Below, in pieces: positions 11,016 to 28,000 of a DNA stretch of 36,509 nt. A program made the translations under genes and the position numbers. The stretch comes from Halocaridina rubra (Eukaryota > Arthropoda > Malacostraca > Decapoda > Atyidae): NCBI GenBank assembly GCA_037179515.1, contig JAXCGZ010019326.1:30001-66509 (forward strand), given 5' to 3'. The notes below the pieces were generated by a model. The model ran no database searches. It saw only the letters and a program-made list of their open reading frames with translations, and was not told where the DNA came from. How positions within the stretch are numbered: position 1 is the stretch's first letter; each line of letters opens with the position of its first letter.

Positions 11016-11266
11016 GAAAATAAAGTCCTATTGCTCTGCCCTAATTAGTCAACTATTTATGATAAGCAGGGGAACTGGGAGGTGGAATGATTGTCTCGTA
11101 CCCAAGAGGAAGAATTACAACTAATAAATAAAAAAAATAATGAATAAAGATATAAAATAAAATTTTTCTCACGGATTGAAATCTCTCGGCTTCTCCACTA
11201 TAGGAGGGATTAATAAAAGTTTGACCAGAAAAAAAATTTGCGTTAAAGAAGACATTTTGAATTTGC

Positions 11267-11408
<142 letters not shown>

Positions 11409-11776
11409 GATAACTTTATTCAGGTCTACATGATAAAGTTAGATAAAAATTCCTCTTGGAGGACTCTGGAGGAACGAACAGCGAAATTCTTTTTGATTTA
11501 ATATTAGTTTTTCGTATATTTTTGGGGAGAGGAATGATGGCGTGTTGGAGGTGATGAAGGGAGAGAGTGAGGGTGTGTTGGGTGAAGAAAGGGGAAGAGA
11601 GTGAGGGCGTGGTGGTGGCGATGTAGTGTGGGGGAGTAAGGGAGAATGTTGTTGACGAGTGAAGGACATGCCTTGCCTTTAGAATATCTCATAGGAATCT
11701 TAAAGGAATCCAACTTTTCCTTTCACATTTTGCGAAGGTATTGACAAGCGTTAAGTACCCACAAAAGATGATTTTA

Positions 11777-12070
11777 TGTCTGTCTGTTTGTCTGTCTGTC
11801 TATGTCTGTCTGTAAGTATGCATGTATGTATGTGTGTATGTAAGTATGTATGTATGTATGTGTGTGTTTGTGTTTGTGAGTGCGTGCGTGCGTGCGTGCA
11901 TGTAGGCAGGCAGGCAGCCAGTCAGGCAGGCAGGTAGGTAGGTAGGTAGGTAGGTAGGTAGGTAGGTAGGTAGGTAGGTAGGCAGGTATGTATGTATGTA
12001 TGTATGTATGTATGTATGTATGTATGTATGTATGTATGTATGTATGTATGCATGTATGTATGTATGTATT
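11777..12070. repeat. Mosaic of tetranucleotide repeats
   Basis: Consecutive TGTC, TGTA, GTGC, AGGC, AGGT and TATG arrays, each differing from the next by one base of the motif. Frames reading YIHT or YLPT repeats are artefacts. Confidence 0.95.
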
Positions 12071-13020
12071 ACATGAGGGATTGCCAATCCGCGATTCGCG
12101 AGCCACATATGGTAATGCGCTAATTTTTCTGATGCAGAGACAGAAAATTCTGCAGACTGGGAAAACTCTTTATTACCCTAGTTGGTTCTTAAATAGTTAC
12201 TTCAGCGCTGCAAAACTCATATTCTATAAACCATCACATTTAAACAGAAATATGTCTTTCAATTTCAAAAATATCTTAATTATTCCTTATTTCCAAGATT
12301 GTCGAAATTTCGACATGACTCTGAGAGCAATAAATATCAATTTAGTTTTTAAATATGAAAATACCTTTAGGATTATATTCATTAGAAATAGTCCAGTTTC
12401 AAATTCTAATTTTATGAATAATACCCCACGTAGAGATTGTGATAAGACTCATTTTCGTGTCATTCAACACAATATAATGTGCTATATTGTCAATTGTCCA
12501 GTGCCTTGTTCCAGTATGAGTCTGATTGCAGTCACTACATTGACTGGAACAATGCTTTTGTCTTCGTTATGAGTAGTGACACTATCATGAGAAACATCTT
12601 GGGAGTCTAGACTCATGAACTAAACTGAACAGAGATATATCAGTTTGAGTCCAGGTTTATTTGTCATTGATCCTATAATATTACGTAAGCTACGATCCAG
12701 GTGCAAAATAGTCATTTTTGATATAACAGAATTGTTATTTGTAAATTGTAAAAAGAATTTGTGTAATTATATGTAATAGATTATCATGTAAGTATTGTTA
12801 CTGTTGTGTCGTTGCAGTTATTAAATTTGCAGACAAAAGTCTGCATTTCATGGAACAGTCAGTATATAGAAGCATCTCTCCCATCGACCTTTAAACAATT
12901 CAGGGAAAGCGATCAATATGGCGATCCTCGAACGATGGATATGCAGACTGACAGATTTTGGTCTACCAGGCATATGATGATAGGCGATATATTTGTGTGT
13001 GAGCGCGTGCTTGCGTGCGT
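12071..13020. other. Unique AT-rich spacer
   Basis: The open frame running out of the TATG array to 12572 has no recognisable motif beyond the repeat. A CGCGATTCGCG palindrome occurs at about 12092-12102. No gene or RNA is supported. Confidence 0.5.
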
Positions 13021-13036
13021 GTGCGCGTGTGTGTGT

Positions 13037-13122
<86 letters not shown>
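13037..13122. repeat. (AG)n microsatellite
   Basis: Pure GA run preceded by a short (GT)n. Confidence 0.96.
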
Positions 13123-13125
<3 letters not shown>

Positions 13126-13274
13126 TTATTAATTTTCCTTATTAGGTTTCAATCTAATTTTCTCTTTTCTTTTCTAAACATATTAACCAATTACCGGTTT
13201 TATAAAGCCAGCTCTATTGCGATACCAAAACCTTAATAACTATTACTCTTTCTTCAGAGCACGAACCAAACAAT

Positions 13275-13510
13275 AATCGACCCAATATTGCATATACAGA
13301 AAATCTCTTTTTGGCCAATAATCCTGTGTGTGCCCTGTTGATATGCCAAGCAATACTCACCCATATATTGCATATACAGAAAGTCGATATTGTCCATATA
13401 ATCACTTATGTATCTTACCGATATTACATGTAAAACTCATCCGAATACTGCATGTACAGAGAGTCGCTTTTTACCTAATCGAATCCTTTGTCGACATTAC
13501 CATCAGCAAA
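13275..13510. repeat. Three degenerate ~80-bp tandem repeats
   Basis: The core ATTGCATATACAGAAA or a close variant recurs near 13287, 13366 and 13447. Each copy is followed by a TTT..CC(A/T)AT(A/C)..TC block and by GATAT or GACAT about 45-60 bases later. The copies are diverged. No open frame continues through all three. Confidence 0.6.
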
Positions 13511-13590
13511 TGGCGACAGAATTGCATCCCCCAAATGACATATTAAAAGAGTGCTGGAAATTATTGGATTCCAGTGAAATTTCAGAGTAG

Positions 13591-13594
<4 letters not shown>

Positions 13595-13681
<87 letters not shown>
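13595..13681. repeat. (AG)n microsatellite
   Basis: Pure GA run preceded by GAGTAGAGTA. Confidence 0.96.
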
Positions 13682-13683
<2 letters not shown>

Positions 13684-13749
13684 ATGGGTTCTAAAAACAT
13701 ATATGCTCATGACTTTTTACATAGCGCAATGTCACAGAATTGTTATTAC

Positions 13750-13752
<3 letters not shown>

Positions 13753-13836
<84 letters not shown>

Positions 13837-13852
13837 GTTATTATTATTATTA
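13753..13852. repeat. (TTA)n microsatellite
   Basis: TTA triplets with one TTG interruption. The flank to about 13940 is degenerate ATC/ATT. The stretch 13941-14229 is spacer with a GGA-rich patch near 14152-14176. Confidence 0.95.
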
Positions 13853-14228
13853 ATGTAGCTATCATAATTATAATAATATAATCAATATTTTGATAATTAT
13901 TATTTTCAATATCATCATTATCATCATCATCTTCATTACGATTTTATTATGTCGACATATTCCCCAAAACCCCATACACTTCGCACCCACGTGTAAAGAA
14001 AATTTATGGTAATTACCTGTCTAGATCATGTTCCCATATTTGAGACTAATTAAAGGTTCTAACTGTATTCACCTTTTCAACAAGTGTTTGAATAATCCCA
14101 TTACAAGCTCATTCATTAACAGGAAAATGAGTATAGGGTACTAATTTGGAAGAGGAGGGGGAGGAGGAGGAGGAGGAAACAAGGGTGGTGCAAAAGGAAA
14201 GGATGAGAGAGAGGCGGAAGGAAAATGA

Positions 14229-17246
<3,018 letters not shown>

Positions 17247-17274
17247 CACTGAACTGTTAACATTCAGTCTAAAC

Positions 17275-17500
17275 TGGAAGGAAAAGCCCATTAAATAAAA
17301 CAACGAAAATATATATATAAAGTACTTATTAATTTCGTGACCTAAGCTGGTCACCTTATCAAAGTACAATGGCAAGAGATACAGCTAGCAAAACAGAAGA
17401 AAACTTGAAAAGAAGGAGACAAAAAAGCCGCCCCCCAGGAGTCATAAATATGGGATTAATAGATAACAATCTTAAATGCCAGCCGGGGTTACTCAGTAAT
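17275..17500 (+). repeat. Left copy of a ~226-bp inverted repeat
   Basis: Reverse complement of about 25838-26065 with only a few differences. It contains a 46-base nested stem structure (17322-17367, read on the minus strand) and the start of a small frame (ATG 17369, beginning MARDTASK). It is cut at about 17500 by the 3' end of a CR1 element; the sister copy continues past this point. Confidence 0.85.
17322..17367 (-). ncRNA. Hammerhead-ribozyme-like fold, copy 1
   Basis: On the minus strand: outer stem GTACTT/AAGTAC, then TGATAAG, then hairpin GTGACC-AGCTTA-GGTCAC, then GAAA and TTAAT. This is the order of a type I hammerhead with a tiny stem III. The core departs from consensus: C3 is U and G8 is A (the two normally pair, so the change keeps pairing), and there is one extra G before stem II. 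Catalytic activity is unproven. Confidence 0.3.
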
Positions 17501-19658
17501 AAGAACATAAGATCATAAGAATAGAGGACACTGCAACATGCCTACTGGCACACACGAGGCAGCTCCATTTTTGAATTGTATTTTCAGCATGTCTAACCTA
17601 TTCTATTCTACTCTACTTATTTATTCTATTTTTCTTTTTATGATTTTTCTTATAAGCACTAACCTATTCATACCCACCCTACCTCTGTCATATGTCTATC
17701 TAATCTACATTTGAAGGTGTCTAAGGTATTGGCATTTACTATCATACTAGGAAGCTTGTTCCATGCATCTGCTACTCTATTACCAAACCAATTTTTACCA
17801 ATTTCCCTTCTGAACCTAAATTTATCAAGCTTAAATCCATTATTACGAGTTCTGGTTTGATCATGAATTTTTAAAACTTTATTAATATCTCCCTTGTTAA
17901 TCCCTTTAAACCATTTATACACTTCAATCATATCCCCCCTAACTCTTCGCCTCTCTAGAGAATGTAGATTAAGTTTTTTTTTAATCTGTCCTCATATGGT
18001 AGATTTCTGATATTGTGTATCATCTTGGTCATTCTTCGCTGCACTCTCTCCAAGGATTCAATTTCCATTCTATAATAGGGTGACCAGAATTGCACAGCAT
18101 AATCTAAATGGGGCCTAACTAATGCAAGATAGAGCTGCAAAATAACTTTTTCCGTCCTATTGCTAACGCTTCTTGAGATAAATCCTAGAATTCTGTTTGC
18201 TTTATTTCTGACTGCTGTGCATTGCTCTCTTGGCTTAAGACTACTACTCACAAGAACTCCCAAATCCCTTTCACACTGAGAACTCATGATTTCATGGTTA
18301 TTTAGCTTATAACTAGTATTGTCTTTTATAGTACCCATTTTAACTACTTTACATTTTTCAACATTAAATTCCATTTGCCATTTGTCCGACCATTCAGATA
18401 ATCTATTTAGATCTTCCTGTAAAGCATGAATGTCTTCTTTTCCATTTATAGTTCTACCTATTTTAGTGTCGTCTGCGAATTTACTTAGGTTACTACTGAT
18501 ATCCGAATCCAGATCATTTAGATATACGATGAATAATAGGGGACCCAGTACCGAGCCTTGTGGTACCCCGCTAGTAACCGAGCCCCACTCTGATTTCTCT
18601 CCATTTATGCAAACCCTCTGTTTTCTGTCTTTTAACCATTGTTTGATCCATCTGAGCACAGCTCCTCCTATACCATGAGCTTCCAGCTTTTTAACTAATC
18701 TTTTGTGAGGAACTCTATCAAAAGCTTTGCTAAAATCTAGATATATTGTATCATATTCTTTGCCACAATCTACTGCCTCGTAAACTTCTGAATAAAAAGA
18801 CAGTAAGTTTGTAAGGCACGAAAAAACCCTTAAGAAACCCGTGTTGTGAAAGTTTTATCAGTCTGTGTAATTCTAGATGTGCCCTTATTTTATTTGCAAT
18901 TATGGATTCTAGAATCTTACCCACTGTTGACGTTAAACTTACCGGCCTATAATTATTCTTTTCAACTCGTTCTCCTTTTTTTTTAAATATTGGTACCACA
19001 TCTGCCAATTTCCACTCCATGGGTACCGATCCTAATTTTATTGAATTATTAAATAATGCAGTTAGTGGACAACTAAGCTCTTCCTTGCATTCCTTTAATA
19101 TTCTAGCATATATTCCATCAGGTCCCGGAGATTTATGAGCCTTTAATTTATCTATTTTTTTTATTACCTCCTCTCTCGTAATATTTATTGAATATTTTAT
19201 CGGGACTGTCTATGTAAATGGATTCTACTTCCGGAATATTTTCCAAGTTTTCATTTGTAAATACAGATAAGAAATAATCATTTAAACATGTACACATCAC
19301 TTTATCGTCATCTGTGATATGGCCATTGTCTACTTCAATTGGTCCGACTTTTTCCTTAAATTTTGTTTGATAATGTTGATAAAACCCTTTAGGATTTTCT
19401 TTAGCTTCTCCTGCTATTCTAACTTCGTATTTTCTTTTCGACTCTCTAACTATCTTTTTAACTTCCCTGTTTAACTGTATATATTGCTGCCTCACCTGCT
19501 CTTCACCTCTTTTTAGTTTCCTGTATATTCCTCTTTTAATACCTATAAGATTCTTTATTCTATTGTTCATCCATTTAGGGTCATTTTTTCTTGATCTGCA
19601 ATGTTTCATGGGAATATAGTCTCTCTGACTATTCTTAAGAGTCATGACAAAATTGTTA

Positions 19659-20794
19659 AAAGACAGAAAACAGAGGGTTTGCATAAATGGAGAGAAATCA
19701 GAGTGGGGCTCGGTTACAAGCGGGGTACCACAAGGCTCGGTACTGGGTCCTCTATTATTCATCGTATATCTAAATGATCTGGATTCGGATATCAGTAGTA
19801 ACCTAAGTAAATTCGCAGACGACACTAAAATAGGTAGAACTATAAATGGAAAAGAAGACATTCATGCTTTACAGGAAGATCTAAATAGATTATCTGAATG
19901 GTCGGACAAATGGCAAATGGAATTTAATGTTGAAAAATGTAAAGTAGTTAAAATGGGTACTATAAAAGACAATACTAGTTATAAGCTAAATAACCATGAA
20001 ATCATGAGTTCTCAGTGTGAAAGGGATTTGGGAGTTCTTGTGAGTAGTAGTCTTAAGCCAAGAGAGCAATGCACAGCAGTCAGAAATAAAGCAAACAGAA
20101 TTTTAGGATTTATCTCAAGAAGCGTCAGCAATAGGACGGAAAAAGTTATTTTGCAGCTCTATCTTGCATTAGTTAGGCCCCATTTAGATTATGCTGTGCA
20201 ATTCTGGTCACCCTATTATAGAATGGAAATTGAATCCTTGGAGAGAGTGCAACGAAGAATGACCAAGATGATACACAATATCAGAAATCTACCATATGAG
20301 GACAGATTAAAAAAACTTAATCTACATTCTCTAGAGAGGCGAAGAGTTAGGGGGGATATGATTGAAGTGTATAAATGGTTTAAAGGGATTAACAAGGGAG
20401 ATATTAATAAAGTTTTAAAAATTCATGATCAAACCAGAACTCGTAATAATGGATTTAAGCTTGATAAATTTAGGTTCAGAAGGGAAATTGGTAAAAATTG
20501 GTTTGGTAATAGAGTAGCTGATGCATGGAACAAGCTTCCTAGTAGGATAGTAAATGCCAATACCTTAGGCACCTTCAAATGTAGATTAGATAGACATATG
20601 ACAGAGGTAGGGTGGGTATGAATAGGTTAGTGCTTATTAGAAAAATCATAAAAAGAAACACAGAATAAATAAGCAGAGTAGAATAGAATAGGTTAGACAT
20701 GCTGAAAATACAATTCAAAAATGGAGCTGCCTCGTGTGTGCCAGTAGGCATGTTGCAGTGTCCTCTATTCTTATGTTCTTATGTTCTTATGTTA
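19659..20794 (+). mobile_element. Nested 5'-truncated CR1 copy (antisense to its host element)
   Basis: Begins inside the RT (at the [13 protein letters not shown] segment) and runs to the 3' tail of TTCTTATG repeats at 20768-20790. It is flanked by TGTTA at 19654-19658 and 20790-20794, a candidate 5-bp target-site duplication that overlaps the tail repeat. Removing it restores the host ORF2 sequence across the junction, as seen by comparison with 31905-31925. 5' truncation is usual for LINE insertions. Confidence 0.9.
19661..20621 (+). CDS. Truncated CR1 reverse transcriptase C-terminal half (open frame)
   Basis: Open from the KDRKQ segment through motif B ([11 protein letters not shown]), motif C (FADD) and the C-terminal region to the stop after HMTEVGWV. 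The first codons of the longest frame (from 19644) come from the antisense host element. The endonuclease and RT motif A are absent, so it is not expected to function. It has no stops, consistent with a fairly recent insertion. Confidence 0.75.
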
Positions 20795-21890
20795 TATTCC
20801 TCATCCAAATTTATATTAACTGACGGACTGCTGTTCTTTCCTGTGAGGGAATTTAATGTATTGATCTTATCTTGTGATAATCCTTGGCATGTGGTACTCA
20901 AATTTCGGGGTAATCCGCTACCTGCGACCTGACCTGCTGGATTAACTACCCACATCTGTACCCCAGAAATCCCTTCCCATACCTCATTAGATAATTTAGT
21001 TTTTAAGCCCTCAAAATCTCCTGCTCTAAAGTTTGGAACAATATTCTTATTTTCCTTTATAGTTTCCTTGAAAATTATGTTAAATCTAATGGAATCATGG
21101 TCACTGTTGCCCAATTTTTCACCAACTTCTAAATTTGTAACCATATTCTCTCTATTACTAAGAACTAAATCTAGTGTATTCACCCCCCGTGTTGCTTCAT
21201 GTACATGCTGAGAAAGAAAATTGTCTTCTACTACTTCCAAAAACTCCTTAGAGCTACTATCACCTGTTATGGTTTCCCAGTTAATATGTCTAAAATTAAA
21301 ATCGCCTACAATGCAAACTCTATTTGACCTGGTCACTTTAGAAATTTCATCGTATATAACTTGCGACTCCATATCGTCTAGATCAGGTGGTCTGTAGACT
21401 ACTCCTACAACTAGACTTTCTATATTATTTTTAATTTCAACCCATAAGGTTTCTGAATTTAGATTTGTCTTAATTTCAGACTTAATGCAGCTTCTGAGGC
21501 TATCTTTAATATACATAATTACCCCTCCCCCTCTTCTATCTGCACTACGATCAGCATTATAAAGTTTATATCCTGTAATTATGTACTCAGCTTTAAGGTG
21601 TTTGCTTTCTAAATTAATTCAACTTTCACTAATGCATATTATATCCGGTCTCTCACTACATACTATGGCTCTCAGTTCTTCTATCTTGTTACCTAAACTA
21701 CGGCTATTTGTATAATATACTTTTAAACTTTCTCTAGCTTCACCCTTCTTGTGGCTATTCTTTTTGTTAATATTTGTTCTATGTAACAAATGGTTCTTAT
21801 CCTTAGACTCCCAGTAATTTGACCCACTATTTACTGAACCCTTACTGACTAATTTCTCTGCACAAGTATTAATCATTTCATTATTTGTGT

Positions 21891-22946
21891 CTAACAAAAC
21901 CCCCCTACCTCTCTGTCTATCATACCAGCCAATACCGAGACACCTGAATTAGAAAGATGCACTCCATCCCTTGCATACATATGCTTACGACTAGTGAAGT
22001 GATCCCACCCGTCTATAAAACCTATATTATTCACCCGACAGAGGACTTTCATCCTAGCATTTACTCCTATAGCTCGAGACCACCACTCTGAACTTTGGCT
22101 AAGCCTAGGGAGAATACCACACATCACAGGAACTGCACCCCTTTTCCTGATCTTATCCAGGGCTTGTCTATACAGCCTAATCAGCTCTTCGCTTCTACCA
22201 TCCTGCACGTCATTTCCCCCAGCTATCAAACAAACAACATCTTTTTTCTCAATCCAGCTATTTATTGACTCACCCACCTTCTTCATACCTGCTCCAGGGA
22301 AAAAATATTTTCCTCTAACTCTATGCCTGAGTTTCCTGTCTACATATCTGCATAGTGAATCCCCTACAATTACCAAAGAACGAGACTTATCCGGAGGATG
22401 GGTTACTCCGACCTTGGGAGACTTACCTAGGCTCTTGACCTGAGAGCTTTTCCCACTTCCATTTCTACGATCGCTAGTACACCTATCTGACTCTATGGGT
22501 CCTAAAGAATTACTGCCGCCACTGTCACCTTCATCTCTAAGTGAACTAAATGAATTAGCAACTTGCAGTCTAAAAGTATCATTTTTCTTAAGAACCATCT
22601 TCGTAGAACCCTTATTCACAACTTTCCAGTCGTCTTCTCTATTCAATTGTCCCTTCCTGGTTAACACCTCTACCTTACCTCTCAGATCCCTGTTCTCCTC
22701 AGCTAAGGATCTGACCTCCTGCCTGACTGCGGCCAACTCATTTCTTAAATTAAAAATGAGTTTGCTTGCGTCAGACGAGGACAAATCCCCAGCACAGCCA
22801 CAAACAGCACCAACAACGACACCACCACCAACACCACTACCACTAACACCACCAGCACAAAGAACACCACCACTCTCCATTGTACTAAATATGGTCAAGA
22901 CTAGAGCTCCTGGAAGCACGTCCTCACTGGATGAACCCAGCTGCAT
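21891..22946 (-). CDS. CR1 ORF1 protein with SGNH-type esterase domain
   Basis: 351 codons from ATG 22946. That ATG lies in the junction with an inverted fragment, so ATG 22880 (Met23) is the more likely native start. Residues 57-97 form a short coiled coil. Residues 188-345 are an SGNH/GDSL-type hydrolase: block I GDS (195-197), block II Gly (PGAG, 217-220), block III GGND (243-246) and block V DGVH with Asp327 and His330. An esterase in ORF1 is a known CR1 feature. Its role in retrotransposition is not settled; lipid or membrane association has been suggested. The stop TAG overlaps the start of the ORF2 frame by 7 bases (TTGTTAG). No stop or frameshift is seen although the ORF2 beside it is broken. 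Confidence 0.85.
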   Translation of the reverse strand: MQLGSSSEDVLPGALVLTIFSTMESGGVLCAGGVSGSGVGGGVVVGAVCGCAGDLSSSDASKLIFNLRNELAAVRQEVRSLAEENRDLRGKVEVLTRKGQLNREDDWKVVNKGSTKMVLKKNDTFRLQVANSFSSLRDEGDSGGSNSLGPIESDRCTSDRRNGSGKSSQVKSLGKSPKVGVTHPPDKSRSLVIVGDSLCRYVDRKLRHRVRGKYFFPGAGMKKVGESINSWIEKKDVVCLIAGGNDVQDGRSEELIRLYRQALDKIRKRGAVPVMCGILPRLSQSSEWWSRAIGVNARMKVLCRVNNIGFIDGWDHFTSRKHMYARDGVHLSNSGVSVLAGMIDREVGGFC

Positions 22947-23072
22947 TAAGTCTGGAATTAAGACAAATCTAAATTCAGAAACCTTATGGGTTGAAATTAA
23001 AATTAATATAGAAAGTCTAGTTGTAGGAGTAGTCTACAGACCACCTGATCTAGACAATATAGAGTCGCAAGT

Positions 23073-23079
<7 letters not shown>
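22939..23079 (+). mobile_element. Inverted CR1 endonuclease fragment
   Basis: Encodes the CIKSGIKTNLNSETLW to [13 protein letters not shown] part of the endonuclease in plus orientation, head to head with the 5' end of CR1 copy a. It stops at a natural ATATA in the gene, which runs into an (AT)n tract. The junction shares AGCTGCATTAAG-type sequence. Confidence 0.85.
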
Positions 23080-25758
<2,679 letters not shown>

Positions 25759-25837
25759 TTTCTGTTATTAAGATTCTTTTGTTAATATAATTTAGCCAAT
25801 TATGAACTTTAATTCCTTTTACAGCCTGTTTGGGGGG

Positions 25838-26060
25838 ATTACTGAGTAACCCCGGTTGGCATTTAAGATTGTTATCTATTAATCCCATATTTATGACTCC
25901 TGGGGGGCGGCTCTTTTGTCTCCTTCTTTTCAAGTTTTCTTCTGTTTTGCTAGCTGTATCTCTTGCCATTGTACTTTGATAAGGTGACCAGCTTAGGTCA
26001 CGAAATTAATAAGTACTTTATATATATATATTTTCGTTGTTTTATTTAATGGGCTTTTCC

Positions 26061-26065
<5 letters not shown>
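25838..26065 (-). repeat. Right copy of the ~226-bp inverted repeat
   Basis: Reverse complement of 17275-17500. Beyond the shared part the sequence continues to 25758, which includes the end of a 72-codon minus-strand frame (from ATG 25969, beginning [18 protein letters not shown]). In the shared part of that frame I find two base differences between the copies, both at third positions and synonymous. The product is basic and has no domain I recognise. Confidence 0.8.
25971..26016 (+). ncRNA. Hammerhead-ribozyme-like fold, copy 2
   Basis: Same 46-base structure as at 17322-17367. Outer stem 25971-25976 with 26011-26016, hairpin 25984-25989 with 25996-26001, and GAAA at 26002-26005. Penelope-like retroelements are known to carry minimal hammerheads of this layout; linkage to such an element here is inference. 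Confidence 0.3.

Positions 26066-26126
<61 letters not shown>
26063..26126. repeat. (AT)n microsatellite
   Basis: TA run bordering the right inverted-repeat copy. It mirrors the AT tract left of the first copy. Confidence 0.95.
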
Positions 26127-26129
<3 letters not shown>

Positions 26130-26631
26130 GTGAAGTTGATTACCATTCCACCGCGTGTCTCCAGTTGTCGTGATGAATTCTTCTCACTACGTTAATATTA
26201 GTACCAGACAGGTACAAGGTAAGAATGGACAAGCGGTGGTTCCTTTATCTTAATTTATTCTGGAGTACAACATCTTCGACGCCTCAATGCCCCCCACCCT
26301 ATGACTATCGAAATCTAAGATCTATTCGTGCCCCTGGTAAGATTCTGGTTAAATGTCGCTCTCTGACTGCTTTCTGGCTGCCATGGGGATGCTTGAAATA
26401 CCCCAAAGGGCAGGGCGTGTCGCTAAATCTACTTCTGCCAATTGCCTTCAGGTTCAAAGAGAGGTCCCTCCTCTTGGGGGATGGGCTATTTCAGTTGGCC
26501 TATAGAACGGAAGAGTTCCAGGTCAGTGCATGACTATTGGGTATCCCTCTAGGGCATATAGGGTTACTTGTGGTTTTGGGCAGGGCCGAATTCTGGGTCT
26601 TTCCAACACTCTTGAGGCACTTGACGCCGTG

Positions 26632-26712
26632 TGGCTAAGCCCTATGCTAAAGCACCTGGATTCAGCCAGGTGCTAAGCCCTATGGATCCACCCAGGTGCT
26701 AAGCCCCCTGGA
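26632..26712. repeat. Short direct and inverted repeat cluster
   Basis: GCTAAGCCC occurs at 26634, 26672 and 26698, and CCAGGTGCTAAGCCC occurs twice. The first pair surrounds a perfect 9-bp stem with a 6-base loop (26651-26674). Confidence 0.7.
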
Positions 26713-27782
26713 TCCGTTTACCATACCCAGATAAACAACTGGGAGAGTATTCTATTTCACCCTTGACCTCTAGCCTCTCACGTTTCTCTTCACGACTTGT
26801 TACAGTTTCAGATTCTGGCTTCAGCACGACTTCAGTCATGTGACATCCCTCCCAACCAAAACTGAAATATCTTTTATTTCAGTCGAAGCATGGGCTATTT
26901 TTTGAGAGCTCTTGGATATATCCTAGCTAACATTAGTTTACAATAAAAATGGGGCCGAATTATTTAAGCTATTATCTAAGAATTCCTAGTTCTATGAACA
27001 CTAAACAATCTTTAGTACAAACATATTCCTATATTTAAAAATAAAAATAACCTTAATCATTAGGATTTCAGTGTGTAACTAATCATTATCAAACATTAAT
27101 TAAGATCACAAGTTAGTTTAGATCATAACGTTAATTTATCTACTTCCCTCCTTTTTCAAAAGATTTACAAAAGTTGGTTAGTTACAGTAAAAACATGAAT
27201 CATGTAGAACATTAGCATGTACGAACATTTAAAATGTGATAGACAATAACATAAATGGTAATTTCTATAAGCAGCCTCATCTTATAATTTCTACTCCTAT
27301 CGTTACTATGGGGCATTGATTTGTCTTAAAATTAGGCCTTAAAAAACTACTCCTGAAACAAAATATGTGTTACGATGTGAAAAGTCAAAAAACATTCATC
27401 ATTTCAATATGCAATTCCTATTCAGAGACAAACTGATTTGAGAACTTAATGAACACAAAGATTAAATCATGATTCAAACAATGATAATGCTAAAGCAAAA
27501 CAATTATATTATTTAGGCAGAAAAACAACTTATTACTATTGGTGCAAATCATACAATTTATCAATGGCACTTATTCAAAAACTATATTTAAAGGAGTCTC
27601 TGAGTTTTCGCTTAAAATTATCTTAAAGCTAGTAAAACAAATAAAAAAGAAATGGTCTTTTAGCACAGTGGTCAAAGACGGTGGGGACCTTTTTTTCCCA
27701 TTTTTTCATTCAGTTCTAAAACGTGGGTTGTTTTTTCAACAACTAATAAGGGATTTTCTATACCCTTCCTTTCTCTCTTCCT

Positions 27783-28000
27783 GAAGTTTGGACATGTATA
27801 GGGATTCCCTTTTCTTTCTGTTTGGATCCAATCAACGCGTTTACATGGCTTCTAAAGGTATTATTAAGATGTTTTAAAAGACTTTTTTTTTATTTTCACT
27901 ACAGTTAGGACATGTATGGGAATTCCCTTTTTTTCTATGATTTCATCATTTCTTTTACAGAAATAAAGTATTATTAAGCTGTTAGAGATTTATGTTTCCC
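27783..28000. repeat. Degenerate ~120-bp tandem duplication
   Basis: GGACATGTAT followed by GG(G/A)ATTCCCTTTT occurs at about 27790 and 27908. Each copy is followed by GTATTATTAAG about 70 bases later (about 27858 and 27967). Confidence 0.6.

Larger units (their letters stand above)
17668..21897 (-). pseudogene. CR1 ORF2 (endonuclease-reverse transcriptase), disrupted
   Basis: Same protein as the intact ORF2 at 29923-33015, but broken. The Trp codon of the ISESW motif is TGA near 21617. The frame is split by the nested element at 19659-20794. A small deletion lies near 19190. An extra base in the A run near 18826 and two extra T bases near 17980 shift the frame. RT motifs [10 protein letters not shown] and FADD remain readable. 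It cannot make a full enzyme. Confidence 0.9.
17501..22940 (-). mobile_element. CR1-type LINE copy a (near full length, decayed, with nested insertion)
   Basis: The 3' end at 17501 carries the family tail (TTCTTATG-type repeats on the minus strand). The element then runs through ORF2 (stop near 17668) to ORF1 (21891-22946). It is interrupted at 19659-20794 by an antisense copy of the same family. ORF2 also has a nonsense codon and several indels. At its 5' side it meets an inverted endonuclease fragment. Confidence 0.85.

Noticed and set aside
11988..12572. 194-codon plus-strand frame
   Set aside because: The first part is TATG-repeat translation and the rest has no recognisable motif or support.
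18430..18678. 82-codon frames antisense to the RT (also at 24164 and 30683)
   Set aside because: They recur only because each RT copy has the same antisense open frame; shadows of ORF2.
26225..26533. 102-codon plus-strand frame
   Set aside because: Isolated, no recognisable domain, and no splice or promoter context that I can support.
26838..26900. Possible LTR start (TGTGACATCCCTCCC)
   Set aside because: No matching CA end, second LTR, primer-binding site or gag-pol sequence was found in the flanking 3 kb.
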